Shown here: piece by piece, positions 50,365-59,891 of the stretch | Numbering within the stretch: position 1 is the stretch's first letter | Layout of the letters: every line of letters starts with the position of its first letter | NCBI GenBank assembly: GCA_030055465.1 | Contig: JASFYF010000001.1 | Location: 475,179 to 539,178, forward strand | Reading direction: 5' to 3' | Length of the DNA: 64,000 bases | From: Candidatus Nezhaarchaeota archaeon | GTDB taxonomy: Archaea > Thermoproteota > Methanomethylicia > Nezhaarchaeales > WYZ-LMO8 | Notes under the pieces: model-generated | Told to the model about the DNA's origin: nothing | The model's input: the letters and a program-made list of their open reading frames with translations, nothing else | Database searches by the model: none | Position numbers and translations under genes: made by a program

Positions 50365-51596
50365 GCACCTCTCTTTAATAGGGATTCCATGGGCCCCTCC
50401 AGCCCAAGCCACTTAGATACGTCGTGCTTAGACAATCCCGGGGCCTCGTATATTGCATGGAGGAACGGCATAATCTCGCTGCTCGCCTTCCTCTTTGATA
50501 GGTGGCACTTCGAGGCTATCTTTTCGCAGATGGACTCCCTTGTACTTCTCGTCTGCCTAGCTTTGGCCATGAGTAGGATTTTTTGCGGGAAACTGTACTT
50601 CACAAATTTGTAAGGGCTCCTCCTCGCCATTGACACCCCAGCAGTCATTAAGTATATCACATGCCTCAACAGCTCCCACTTCTGCGTCCTCCTCATCCTG
50701 CCCAAGAATAAGTCAGCCCTAGCCAGGTAATAGTACGCCTCAGCAAGTTCGTCAACGTCTGTATACTGCCTCGGTAAGTTCTCGTCTATCCACGACATGA
50801 GGGACTCGTAATCCAGAACGAATAGGTCGACCACGTTTCGGGCATCCTCACATCTCTTAGCTGTAAAGAGCATCCTCAATACGTCGAAGGCTTGGTACTG
50901 CCTATTCCTAGCCCTAAGCCAGGATACGTCGCTGACGCTCAAAGCATTTTTGCCTTGGGCTGCGGCTTGGAGGTCGTTGACGGCAGACCTCATGTCTCCC
51001 TCCGATATATCCGCAATTATCTTAAGTGCCCTCTCATCAGCTTGTATGCCCTCGCGGGAGCATATCCTCTTTAAGTGCTTAACTATCGAGGCCTTTCCAA
51101 GGCGCTTGAACTCGATTAACAATGAGAGGTCTCTGAGGGGCCTTAACTTAGGATCCCAGGGATCGTTTGCGGTCATGGCTACTGGAAACCTGGACTCAGC
51201 GATTACGCTTACCACCGCTTTTACGCCCCCAGCGTCCTCGGTACCAGTCAACCCATCAATTTCGTCTAAAAATATCAGCTTGCCCCTAGCGCCGTAAAGG
51301 CTTATCGACTGAGATGATAGTCCAGCAAGCCTCTTGACAACCGCCTCGGAGCGCGTATCGCTCGCGTTGAGCTCCATCAATTCATATCGGAGCTCTCGGG
51401 CTGCAACCTCCACTAACAGCGTTTTGCCAACCCCGGGAGGGCCGTAAAGCAGCGCAGCCTTATCTCCGGGCTTCCAGCCCTTCAGCCACGAGAGGAACTT
51501 AATTATGTAGTCGGCCTCGCCAACTACCTCCTTGATTTCGCCTATCGTGCGCGGCTTGTGTTTCTCGGTCCAAGGAACGTGGTGCGGCATTGTCAT
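50361..51596 (-). CDS. rfcL: Replication factor C large subunit
   Basis: 411 residues. PWTEKHKPRTIGEI, Walker A LLYGPPGVGKTLLVE, Walker B KLIFLDEIDGLTG, sensor MTANDPWD and the C-terminal collar domain. Works with RfcS to load PCNA on DNA. Slightly shorter than many archaeal RfcL (about 400-480), with no long charged tail or PIP-like end visible. It starts 4 bases after the rfcS stop. Confidence 0.95.
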   Translation of the reverse strand: MTMPHHVPWTEKHKPRTIGEIKEVVGEADYIIKFLSWLKGWKPGDKAALLYGPPGVGKTLLVEVAARELRYELMELNASDTRSEAVVKRLAGLSSQSISLYGARGKLIFLDEIDGLTGTEDAGGVKAVVSVIAESRFPVAMTANDPWDPKLRPLRDLSLLIEFKRLGKASIVKHLKRICSREGIQADERALKIIADISEGDMRSAVNDLQAAAQGKNALSVSDVSWLRARNRQYQAFDVLRMLFTAKRCEDARNVVDLFVLDYESLMSWIDENLPRQYTDVDELAEAYYYLARADLFLGRMRRTQKWELLRHVIYLMTAGVSMARRSPYKFVKYSFPQKILLMAKARQTRSTRESICEKIASKCHLSKRKASSEIMPFLHAIYEAPGLSKHDVSKWLGLEGPMESLLKRGA

Positions 51597-51599
51597 AGC

Positions 51600-52580
51600 C
51601 TAGCCCGCCGTTTTTCTGCCCATCCTTGCCAGTTGGGCGAGGAGGGCTGACAGCTGTATATCTTCATTGGCTCCTTCAACAAGCCTGTAGTCAACCTCAG
51701 CTATGTGGTCCTCTATCTCGACCTTCAGGTGTTCAGGTATGCTGAGCTTGAAGAGCTCAACGTGCATTTGCCTTATTATGTCAGTCCCCGTTAAGCCGTA
51801 ATTTATCATCAGGTCATGCACTTTCTGCTTAGCTGACAGGACGTCCCCTTTTAGTGCCATGTTAAGTGCCTCTTGGATTTCCGCGGGCCTCGCCTTTCCG
51901 GCTACCCTGTAGACCGCGGTGTCGTCAACCACCCCCCCATAGGCCGCAGCAGCTTGAAGAAGGTTTATAGCCCTCCTCAGGTCCCCACCAGCGATGTACC
52001 ATATAGCTTCAAGGCCAGCCTCAGTCACCTCTACCCCCTCAAGAGATGCTATGAGGCCAATCCGCTTAACAACGTCGTCTTTTGAAAGCATTGAGAACCT
52101 GAAAATAGCACAACGTGATTGTATCGGCTCTATAATCTTTGAACCGTAATTCGCTATCAGTATGAACCTCGTCGTCCTCCAAAACATCTCCATTATGCGC
52201 CTAAGGCTCCACTGGGCCTCGGAGGTCATGGCATCGCATTCGTCGAGTATTATGGTCTTAAACGGCGCGTCACCCACGGCCACCGTCTTTGCGTAATCTT
52301 TCACCCTTTCCCTTATGGTTTGGATGCCGCGCTCATCCGAGGCGTTGAGTTCCAATACGTTTTGCCTCCATGCCTCTCCGTAGAGCTCGTAGACTAGGCA
52401 CAGCGCAGCGGTGGTTTTGCCGGTCCCGGGAGGGCCTACAAACAGCAGGTGAGGAATGTTTTTCTCCTCCGCGAACTTCTTAAGCCTCTCCACGACTTCC
52501 CTTTGGTTAACTATATCGTCAAGCTTCCTTGGCCTGTACTTTTCAACCCATAATGCGGGGACTTCCTCCCTAAGGGCCAT
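51600..52580 (-). CDS. rfcS: Replication factor C small subunit
   Basis: 326 residues. VEKYRPRKLDDIVNQREVVE, Walker A FVGPPGTGKTTAALC, DEXX box IILDECDAMT, the SRC motif SRCAIFRFS with arginine finger, and collar helices. Only one rfcS occurs next to rfcL. A TATA box (CTATAAAG on the minus strand near 52609-52616) lies about 30 bases upstream of the ATG. Confidence 0.96.
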   Translation of the reverse strand: MALREEVPALWVEKYRPRKLDDIVNQREVVERLKKFAEEKNIPHLLFVGPPGTGKTTAALCLVYELYGEAWRQNVLELNASDERGIQTIRERVKDYAKTVAVGDAPFKTIILDECDAMTSEAQWSLRRIMEMFWRTTRFILIANYGSKIIEPIQSRCAIFRFSMLSKDDVVKRIGLIASLEGVEVTEAGLEAIWYIAGGDLRRAINLLQAAAAYGGVVDDTAVYRVAGKARPAEIQEALNMALKGDVLSAKQKVHDLMINYGLTGTDIIRQMHVELFKLSIPEHLKVEIEDHIAEVDYRLVEGANEDIQLSALLAQLARMGRKTAG

Positions 52581-52792
52581 ACAAATCTCAAAGAATAACT
52601 GTCGCTTTGTGCTTTATAGAGTTTAGCTCCTAAACAAAAACCCGGAAACCGCCTGAACTGGTGCCTGAAGAATTGACGTTAAGCGCTTAGGGGCAAGGCC
52701 GAGAATTTCGACGGCTTATTCATTTTTGCTTGGGATCCCCCTTCACAGCGTTATTTGAGAAGGATTTTAAAACAGCGGAAGCCTATTAAAAT

Positions 52793-53350
52793 ATGCTGAG
52801 AATGATGAATTCATCCTCCGCCGGCGACGTCTTCTACGCCTTCGAGAAGGTTAAAGTGAGGTTCTTGAAGAGAACGCCGGAAGTAGAGGTTGGAGGTGAA
52901 GTTTTAGGCCCATTCAATCAGAACCAGGAGGTAGAGGTCGATCGATGGATAGCCCGTATGTTAAGCGAGGAGGGTTACGCCGAGGTAATCGATGAGAAGG
53001 GCGTTGACCTAAACGCGCTCTCCAAGATCGCATGGAAGGAGAGCCGAAACCCGCAGCTATCGCGCCTTGAGCCTACGTTTTACGTTAAGGCAAGGCATTA
53101 CCTTCAGAAGCTCGCTGAAAAAGCGAGTAGAGCACCTGAAGCTTTAACGGAAAAGAAGTCGGCAGAAGTCAAGCTCACAGACATAATTAACTGCAGGTTA
53201 CAGAAGATTGTTCACATGGCTCTGGTTGGCACTCAACCACCACGAGAAGTGCTGGAAAACCTCACTCCTGAGGAGAAGCTGCTGCTCGAAGAGCTTAGCA
53301 CGATGATCTCTCAGTGGAGGCGAGACATCAGGGGCGAGAATCATGGTTGA
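52793..53350 (+). CDS. gins23: GINS complex subunit (Gins23 type)
   Basis: 185 residues. The B domain comes first (FEKVKVRFLKRTPEVEVGGE ... GPFNQNQEVEVDRWIARML), then the helical A domain (ARHYLQKLAEKAS, LQKIVHMALVGTQ), the order of PSF2/PSF3-like archaeal Gins23. It connects MCM with primase/GAN as part of the CMG-like helicase. Overlaps mcm by 8 bases. A TATA box (TTTTAAAAC near 52763) fits a leaderless start at 52793. Confidence 0.85.
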   Translation: MLRMMNSSSAGDVFYAFEKVKVRFLKRTPEVEVGGEVLGPFNQNQEVEVDRWIARMLSEEGYAEVIDEKGVDLNALSKIAWKESRNPQLSRLEPTFYVKARHYLQKLAEKASRAPEALTEKKSAEVKLTDIINCRLQKIVHMALVGTQPPREVLENLTPEEKLLLEELSTMISQWRRDIRGENHG

Positions 53351-55391
53351 GGCGAAGCTTGAGGATCCCATTGGCCAGTTCGCAGAGTTCTTCAAGTCCT
53401 TTAGTGAAGGCAGGATCAGAAAGTACGAAGAGAGGGTTCGACAGCTGATCATCTCCAGCTCCAGGTCGCTGGTGGTGGACTTCGACGACCTGCTCCTCTT
53501 CGATAAGGAGCTAGCGAGGAACGTTGTGGACAAGCCTTACACCTACTTGGAGTACGCTTCCTCAGCTCTTTACGACGTCGTTAAGAGCATAGATAGGAGC
53601 TATGCTGAGAAGGTTAAGAGATTTCACGTCAGGCTTAGGGGCGCAGGCGACGTAGTTCCAGTAAGGAGGGTGAGGGCTGAACACATAAACAGGATGATCA
53701 CTGTGGAGGGCGTTCTCGTGAGGGCCAGCACTATAAAGCAAAAACTTGTAGAAGGCACTTTCATATGCAGGAACAAGGATTGCGGAGAGATCATAAAGAT
53801 CCCGCAGACTTCAAGGACTTTTATGGCTCCAGCCTTCTGCAGCAGGTGTGGCAAGAAAGGCGTTTTGGAGTTCAGCCCCGAGGACTCCACCTATATGGAC
53901 GTGCAAACCTTAGTTGTTCAAGAGAGGCCAGAAGAACTTCCTCCAGGCCAGCTGCCACGCTCAATAGAGGTCACTCTAAGCGACGACCTTGTGGACACAG
54001 CGAGGCCGGGCGATAGGGTACTGGTGAGCGGCGTGCTCTCCATAAGGCAGGAGCACTCACCTAAGGTAGGTAAGCTGTCAACATTTACAACTTACCTAGA
54101 TGCCAACTACGTTGAAGTCTCCACCAGAGGCATTGAGGACATAGATATAACTACTGATGACGAAATCAAGTTTAGAGAGGCTGCTAAAGACCCCGAGATA
54201 GTGAATAAGATAGTTATGTCGTTAGCCCCCTCAATCTTCGGCATGGAAGAAATCAAAGAGGCGATAGCTTACATGCTCTTCGGCGGGGTCCCAAAGGTGA
54301 TGCCAGATGGCGTGAAGATTCGAGGGGACATACACGTCTTGATAGTTGGAGATCCTGGGACAGCTAAAAGCCAGCTGCTCCAATACGTGGCCAAATTAGC
54401 TCCACGAGGAATCTACACCTCCGGCAAAGGCTCAACAGCGGCAGGCCTCACAGCCACGGTGTTGAGGGACAAGAACACGGGGGACTTCTTCTTGGAGGCT
54501 GGAGCCTTAGTGCTCGCTGATAACGGCGTTGCCGCGGTGGACGAAATAGACAAGATGAGGCCTGAAGACAGAGTGGCAATGCATGAAGCCATGGAGCAAC
54601 AAACCATAAGCATAGCCAAGGCAGGCATAGTAGCCATGTTGAATGCGCGGGCATCAATCTTGGCTGCAGCCAACCCTACCTTTGGGAGGTATATGTCGAG
54701 CAGGCCGGTATCCGAAAACATAAACCTGCCAGTTACGATACTTTCGAGGTTTGACTTCATATTTGTGGTTCCAGATAAGCCCAGCAAAGCCAGGGATTCA
54801 TTGCTTGTAGACCACGTTCTGAGCCTTCGAGCCTCTAGAAACAGCGCGGTGTCGCCGTTTCCCCCAGAATTCCTTAAAAAGTACATAGTCTACGCAAAGA
54901 AGAACGTTAGGCCTCAGCTAACAGATGCAGCAATGGAGAGAATAAAATCATACTTTCTTAGCTTAAGAGAAAAGGCTTCCGAAGAAGCCCCCGTACCCAT
55001 AACTGTGAGGCAGCTCGAGACGCTCGTAAGAGCCGCTGAGGCGAGGGCTAGGATGGCGCTTAGAAGCGAAGTCACCGCGGAGGATGCTGAAGCAGCCATC
55101 AGGCTTATGGACTACTACCTGAGAACCGTGGGCACAGACGCTGCCGGTAGACAGGACATCGACATCATCATGACCGGCAGGCCCAGGACAGTGCAGCAGA
55201 AAATAGCTAGGCTTATAGGGATAGTAGAAGAGCTTCAGAAGGAGCTTCACGGCGACGTTAGTAAAGACCTGATAGTTGAGAAGGCCTTGCAGGAAGGCAT
55301 GGATAAACCATTTGTAGAGAAAACGTTGAAGCAACTGTTAAACGATGGAGTGCTCTACCAACCACATGACGGTTATTATAAGAAGGTCTAA
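53343..55391 (+). CDS. mcm: Replicative DNA helicase MCM
   Basis: 682 residues. N-terminal OB domain with zinc ligands (CRNKDCGE ... FCSRCGKKG), AAA+ core with Walker A GDPGTAKSQLLQY, Walker B AAVDEIDKM, arginine finger SRFDFIF, and a C-terminal winged helix. Hexameric 3'-5' helicase at the fork. Operon with gins23, as in Sulfolobus. Confidence 0.97.
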   Translation: MVEAKLEDPIGQFAEFFKSFSEGRIRKYEERVRQLIISSSRSLVVDFDDLLLFDKELARNVVDKPYTYLEYASSALYDVVKSIDRSYAEKVKRFHVRLRGAGDVVPVRRVRAEHINRMITVEGVLVRASTIKQKLVEGTFICRNKDCGEIIKIPQTSRTFMAPAFCSRCGKKGVLEFSPEDSTYMDVQTLVVQERPEELPPGQLPRSIEVTLSDDLVDTARPGDRVLVSGVLSIRQEHSPKVGKLSTFTTYLDANYVEVSTRGIEDIDITTDDEIKFREAAKDPEIVNKIVMSLAPSIFGMEEIKEAIAYMLFGGVPKVMPDGVKIRGDIHVLIVGDPGTAKSQLLQYVAKLAPRGIYTSGKGSTAAGLTATVLRDKNTGDFFLEAGALVLADNGVAAVDEIDKMRPEDRVAMHEAMEQQTISIAKAGIVAMLNARASILAAANPTFGRYMSSRPVSENINLPVTILSRFDFIFVVPDKPSKARDSLLVDHVLSLRASRNSAVSPFPPEFLKKYIVYAKKNVRPQLTDAAMERIKSYFLSLREKASEEAPVPITVRQLETLVRAAEARARMALRSEVTAEDAEAAIRLMDYYLRTVGTDAAGRQDIDIIMTGRPRTVQQKIARLIGIVEELQKELHGDVSKDLIVEKALQEGMDKPFVEKTLKQLLNDGVLYQPHDGYYKKV

Positions 55392-55417
55392 CTATTCTAA
55401 CGCTTAGGTGATAGACG

Positions 55418-57571
55418 ATAGACGTCGACGCTCTTGAAATACCATTAGAAGTTAAGCGGGTTCTCATAGAACAAGGCGTGAAGTGGCTTTACCCAACGCA
55501 GGAAAAAGCGATAGAGGCAGGCTTACTGAGGGGGAAAAGTGTCGTCGTCTCCGCGCCTACGGCATCTGGAAAGACCCTCATAGCCGAGCTAGCAATAACC
55601 AAGAAGGTCCTAGGCGAAGGAGTTAAAGCGTTATACCTAACGCCGCTGAGGGCATTAGCATATGAGAAGTGGCTCGAGTTCAAGAAGTACGAGGAACGCA
55701 AGCTAATGAAGGTCGCCGTAACTACAGGCGACTATGACAGCGACGACAGGTGGCTGACGGATTACAACCTCATAATATGCACCAATGAGAAGTTGGACAG
55801 CTTGATGAGGCATGGCGCTCCTTGGATAAGAGAGGTTGGAGTGGTGGTTTCAGACGAGGTACACCTGATAAACGATGTAGACAGGGGCCCAACCCTTGAG
55901 GTTGTGCTGGCTAGGTTAAAGAGCCTCATAGAGAATGTGCAAATAGTGGCTCTAAGCGCTACCATAAAGAATGCGGAGGCCATAGCAAAGTGGCTTGACG
56001 CTGAAGTTGTTAAGGTAAACTGGCGACCCGTACCGTTGAAGGTTGGCGTATGCCTGGAGAACAAGATAATGTTCAACACGGGCGAGGAGCACGTCTTCGA
56101 GAGGGTTTCCGGGGACCCTGTAATCGACATGGCGTTGGAGACCGTTAAGAGCGGTGGTCAATGCTTGGTCTTCGCCAACACCCGCCAAAATGCCATGAAG
56201 TACGCGAGAAAGATGGCAGAGCGCTTAGAGCCGCTGGTAAGGCCAAAGGATGTAGACGACTTGTGCGCTGAAATGAGCGAGGGGGAAGAGGCGTCGCTCA
56301 TAAATGCGGAGCTCGTTAGCTTATTGAGGAGGGGCAGCGCGTTTCATCATGCAGGCCTTTCTGCAAGGCAGCGGAGAATAATAGAGGAGGGCTTCAGGGG
56401 GTTTAAGATAAAGGTTGTGTGTTCAACGCCCACCCTAGCAGCCGGTGTCAATCTCCCGGCGAGGAGGGTTATAATCCAAGATTATAGAAGATATGATGTG
56501 GATCGCGGAATGCAAATGATCCCCATCTTAGAATTTCAGCAGATGGCGGGCAGAGCCGGTAGACCCCAATACGACGAATACGGCGAGGCAGTGGCTGTAG
56601 CGAGAAGCGAGGTTGAGGCTCACAACCTCTTTGAGCATTACGTATGCTCTGAACCGGAGGATATCACATCGCAGTTGACCAACGAGGCCTCTCTGAGGAA
56701 ACACGTGCTGGCGGCCGTGGCTTCCTTTGGAAAAACCACAAGCTTCGACGAGATAATGGGGTTCATTGCCAAGACGTTTTACGCCCACCAATTCACGCTT
56801 GTTGGTACATCGTTAACCGTACGCGGAGTCTTGAAGTTTCTGGAGAAGGAGGGGTTCATCAACGCCGAGGGGAGGGGGTTTCTCAGGGCCACGGAGCTAG
56901 GCCGCAGGGTGTCCGAGCTGTACATTGATCCTCTCTCAGCGCTCGTAGTGTTGAGGGGCCTGAAAGGCCTCAAGCTGATTGACGATTTGAGGTGCCTGCA
57001 CTTGGTGTGCAAGACGCCTGAAGTACCGAAGCTTCATGCAAGGAAGAAAGACTTTGAAATAATCGGAAGGCTTGCCGAGGAGATGGGAGAGACATCATTA
57101 AACGACGAGGGCGAGGAGGACATCATGTTAACGATATCCGAAATTAAAACTGCCCTGCTCATCTACGACTGGATGAACGAATTGTCGGAGGACGAAATAA
57201 TTTCAAGATATGACGTAGGGCCCGGAGACATACACAGCGTGGTGCAAGCTGCTGAGTGGATTTGCTATGCTACAAGCGAGCTAGCCAAGATAGCGGGCTA
57301 CCCCTCACACTCCAAGAAGTTTAGCACGTTAGCTCCACGCGTGAGGCTGGGAGTAAAGGAAGAGCTCCTAGAGCTAACTAAGCTTGAAGGCGTTGGAAGG
57401 GTGAGGGCGAGGGTATTGTATGAGCACGGCTATAAGAGCATTAAAGACGTTGCGAGGGCGAGGGCAAAGGACGTTGAGGGGCTCCCAAAAATAGGCCCCC
57501 GAATGGCGCGTAGGCTGGTGGAGCAAGCCCAAAGGATCTTAAAGGGAAGTGGTGGGGCCGGGGGGATTTGA
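55418..57571 (+). CDS. hel308: Hel308 DNA helicase (likely AUA start)
   Basis: 717 residues if started at ATA 55418; the first standard start is GTG 55478. The extra residues (DVDALEIPLEVKRVLIEQG) match the usual Hel308 N-terminus before LYPTQEKAIEAG, and AGGTGAT lies 5 bases before the ATA. Motifs: Q region, Walker A APTASGKT, DEVH, SAT, QMAGRAGRPQYDEYG, and a C-terminal HhH (LEGVGRVRARVLYEHG, LPKIGPRMARRL). Unwinds lagging-strand forks and branched DNA. Its 3' end overlaps tRNA-Pro by 19 bases. Confidence 0.93.
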   Translation: MDVDALEIPLEVKRVLIEQGVKWLYPTQEKAIEAGLLRGKSVVVSAPTASGKTLIAELAITKKVLGEGVKALYLTPLRALAYEKWLEFKKYEERKLMKVAVTTGDYDSDDRWLTDYNLIICTNEKLDSLMRHGAPWIREVGVVVSDEVHLINDVDRGPTLEVVLARLKSLIENVQIVALSATIKNAEAIAKWLDAEVVKVNWRPVPLKVGVCLENKIMFNTGEEHVFERVSGDPVIDMALETVKSGGQCLVFANTRQNAMKYARKMAERLEPLVRPKDVDDLCAEMSEGEEASLINAELVSLLRRGSAFHHAGLSARQRRIIEEGFRGFKIKVVCSTPTLAAGVNLPARRVIIQDYRRYDVDRGMQMIPILEFQQMAGRAGRPQYDEYGEAVAVARSEVEAHNLFEHYVCSEPEDITSQLTNEASLRKHVLAAVASFGKTTSFDEIMGFIAKTFYAHQFTLVGTSLTVRGVLKFLEKEGFINAEGRGFLRATELGRRVSELYIDPLSALVVLRGLKGLKLIDDLRCLHLVCKTPEVPKLHARKKDFEIIGRLAEEMGETSLNDEGEEDIMLTISEIKTALLIYDWMNELSEDEIISRYDVGPGDIHSVVQAAEWICYATSELAKIAGYPSHSKKFSTLAPRVRLGVKEELLELTKLEGVGRVRARVLYEHGYKSIKDVARARAKDVEGLPKIGPRMARRLVEQAQRILKGSGGAGGI

Positions 57572-57649
57572 ACCCCCGATCACCAGCGGTCCGTGAAGTG
57601 GGGACTTCTCCCCAGGCTGGCATCCTAATCCAAGCTAGACTACGGCCCC
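57553..57649 (-). tRNA. tRNA-Pro(GGG) with 21-nt intron
   Basis: Acceptor GGGGCCG/CGGCCCC, A73, encoded CCA (plus-strand 57550-57552). Anticodon stem CCAGC/GCTGG encloses 28 bases; a 21-base intron (plus 57589-57609) at 37/38 folds with helix GAAGT/ACTTC around CCCC, and exon CTGG pairs (3 of 4) with intron ACGG. Spliced loop CTGGGGC gives GGG with G37. The tRNA 3' end overlaps the hel308 coding end on the other strand. Confidence 0.86.
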
Positions 57650-57690
57650 CACCTCATTAAAGGCTGGGGATTGGCTATTTATCTTTGTCT

Positions 57691-58449
57691 CTACTCCTTT
57701 AAGGGCAATTCCTTTAGCACCCTATAAAAGGACTCCTCCGAGAGAGAGCGTTTGTACTCTCGCAGGGCTTTCAACGCTGAGCCTTCCTCAAAAGGCGCGT
57801 TAAGCTTTTGAATTAAAGACCGCGAGACCTCATTCTTCGAGAAGAAGAGGAAGCTGAGAATTGAAGATACGTTTGAAGTCCTCCTCTGAATGCTTGAACT
57901 ACCGAAGTCCAACAGCACGGGCCTAAACTGCGCCGTTACGATTACGTGCCTATGCGCCCTTGAAAGCTCCCCGTGGTCTAACCCCACCGCATCAAGGCTT
58001 CGGCATTGACCTATCAAATCTCTCAGGGTTACAGCTAAATGCTCTCTTTGAGCCTTAGATGCGAAGATCCCTATGGGGTCTCCTTCCACAAGCTCCATAG
58101 CTATGAAGTCGTTGCTAAAACCGCGGATCTTGGCTCCCACTCCGACGCTGTTCGCTATCTTTTGGTTTATTCCCTCCTGGAAGAGCGATTTAACGTGCGA
58201 GTCTGTCCTTCTAACCTTGAGCGCAACGGGTTTACCATCTAAAAATGCCTTGACGACGATGCTGTCGCATCCTTTGCCTAAGACGTTAACGCCGCTGACG
58301 TCTAGAGGGCCCTCCAACATCAACCCTTCTATCCCCAGCTCCTCCAACTGTTTAATCCTCCTTCTCAGCTCTTCGACGTTAAATGTTGGATAGCAGATGA
58401 CCCTGCTGACCGCAGGGCTCCGAAGAGGGTGTAGTGGCGGTGACTTCAT
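57691..58449 (-). CDS. Predicted Ser/Thr protein kinase (COG2112, RIO/Kae1-associated-like fold)
   Basis: 252 residues from ATG 58449 (frame opens at 58464). Glycine loop VLGKGCDSIVV, catalytic Lys in VALKVRRTD, hinge MELVEGDPIG, catalytic region LDHGELSRAHRHVI and metal motif LLDFGSS. HGELS in place of HRD and the compact size match archaeal COG2112 kinases. Targets unknown. Overlaps the cca end by 4 bases, so it ends the prs-thpR-cca-kinase operon. Confidence 0.85.
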   Translation of the reverse strand: MKSPPLHPLRSPAVSRVICYPTFNVEELRRRIKQLEELGIEGLMLEGPLDVSGVNVLGKGCDSIVVKAFLDGKPVALKVRRTDSHVKSLFQEGINQKIANSVGVGAKIRGFSNDFIAMELVEGDPIGIFASKAQREHLAVTLRDLIGQCRSLDAVGLDHGELSRAHRHVIVTAQFRPVLLDFGSSSIQRRTSNVSSILSFLFFSKNEVSRSLIQKLNAPFEEGSALKALREYKRSLSEESFYRVLKELPLKE

Positions 58450-59891
58450 GGTCTTGGAAGCCAATGCGGTGAGCCCCTCAAGTAAGACATTATGAATTGC
58501 CTGTACTCTTTGATGTGTTTGACTGGTAGGTCAACAACGTCCTCGTCGACGGCCACTTCAAGCCTAATCCTAAAAGCCTCCAAGAATGACCTGCTCAAGT
58601 CGGCTTTTCCAATACCATCCTTTATAAATGATACGGCGTCTTCAGCCCTCTTAATAGTTAAGACCACAAGCCTATCGCCTTCAACATATGGCCCAGCAAC
58701 TGTATTGGGCGAAGAAACGTGCTTCCCCAGAAACTTCATGACGTCATCAATCGCGGTTACAGGGGGGCCCATGCGTTTCACCGTTGGTGTTAGTCTTCTA
58801 CTTTCAAGCTCGAAGAGGAATACTACTTCCTCAACGTCATCAGACCAGGCTGACCACCTCAACACCTTGAAGCCCTCTCTTTCGAGCAGCTTAGCAATTC
58901 CATTACAAGATCTATTTATTTGCCCCCATAGAACGTCAGGAGGTGACGGCTCCAACCTAGTCATCAAGGCTATGAGGGTCGTCTTGCTCCTCTCGAGGTA
59001 CTTCTTCGCGTCGCTCCTGCTGGCCTCTTGAAGCACCTCGGGGGCTTGCTTGAAGTATCGTTCATTGGGCTTTAATAAGAATAGGTGAGATGCAAGTATG
59101 AACTGAGAGAGCTTCTCAAGCGACAAAGCGGCCGCAGCATTTCTATTGCTGTCCACGGGATCCACCACAACTAAAGGGCTCTTAAAGAAGCTCAGCGCTT
59201 GACTTGGGGATTCATAGTGGTTGGCAACGTCTATTACCGTGGCAAAAGGGCGCCATTTCCTAGCATTGTTCAAGACGTTTAAAAATGACCCATAGTATAT
59301 CGTTATGAGTTCGCATAAGTATCCAGAAAATCCCCCTACCTTTATTTCAGCACCGTAGACGCCTATCCCCTTCATGAAGCCCTTAAGGAGCCTAACTTCG
59401 TTCTTCAGTTTTTCGTTCGCTTTCTCCCTGACAAACATTGTATGCAACGGTGTCCGGTCCACGGCCGTGAGGGGCTTAGATCCTCCCTTACTATTCATCT
59501 CTATGCATGGGACTAAGTCTACGACGTACCCGTTTATGAAGGCCTTTACGTATGGATGCTCAGCGTAGCACTCCATGTAGTTTGACCCAGCAGAAAGCCT
59601 AGCGATTTCAAGCCCCAACCTTCTAGCCTCTTCGGGCGGTGTTCCCTTGGAGAATATTATGAAGATATCTATGTCCCTGTCTCCGCTTATCCACGTATCC
59701 TTCGCTATTGACCCTTGAAGCTCGGCTCTAGCCTTTACACCCATCTCCCTGCATAACTTGTTAATTCTCTCCGTAAGCCCGTCAACTATGGCTTGGATCC
59801 TCTTCCTTTCGTGTTCTCTCGGCAAGAGCCCTTTCAACACATTGGAGAGGAGTTCCTCGACCTTGAGTGGCGCCATAGAGCTTGAAGTCAC
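58446..59891 (-). CDS. cca: CCA-adding enzyme (archaeal class I)
   Basis: 481 residues. Nucleotidyltransferase head: AELQGSIAKDTWISGDRDID (GS motif and DxD), VDLVPC third carboxylate, then PVDSNRNAAAALS of the tail domain typical of archaeal CCA enzymes. Builds or repairs the tRNA CCA end. Needed here because some tRNA genes (Ser, Thr) lack encoded CCA. Overlaps thpR by 4 bases. Confidence 0.95.
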   Translation of the reverse strand: MTSSSMAPLKVEELLSNVLKGLLPREHERKRIQAIVDGLTERINKLCREMGVKARAELQGSIAKDTWISGDRDIDIFIIFSKGTPPEEARRLGLEIARLSAGSNYMECYAEHPYVKAFINGYVVDLVPCIEMNSKGGSKPLTAVDRTPLHTMFVREKANEKLKNEVRLLKGFMKGIGVYGAEIKVGGFSGYLCELITIYYGSFLNVLNNARKWRPFATVIDVANHYESPSQALSFFKSPLVVVDPVDSNRNAAAALSLEKLSQFILASHLFLLKPNERYFKQAPEVLQEASRSDAKKYLERSKTTLIALMTRLEPSPPDVLWGQINRSCNGIAKLLEREGFKVLRWSAWSDDVEEVVFLFELESRRLTPTVKRMGPPVTAIDDVMKFLGKHVSSPNTVAGPYVEGDRLVVLTIKRAEDAVSFIKDGIGKADLSRSFLEAFRIRLEVAVDEDVVDLPVKHIKEYRQFIMSYLRGSPHWLPRP

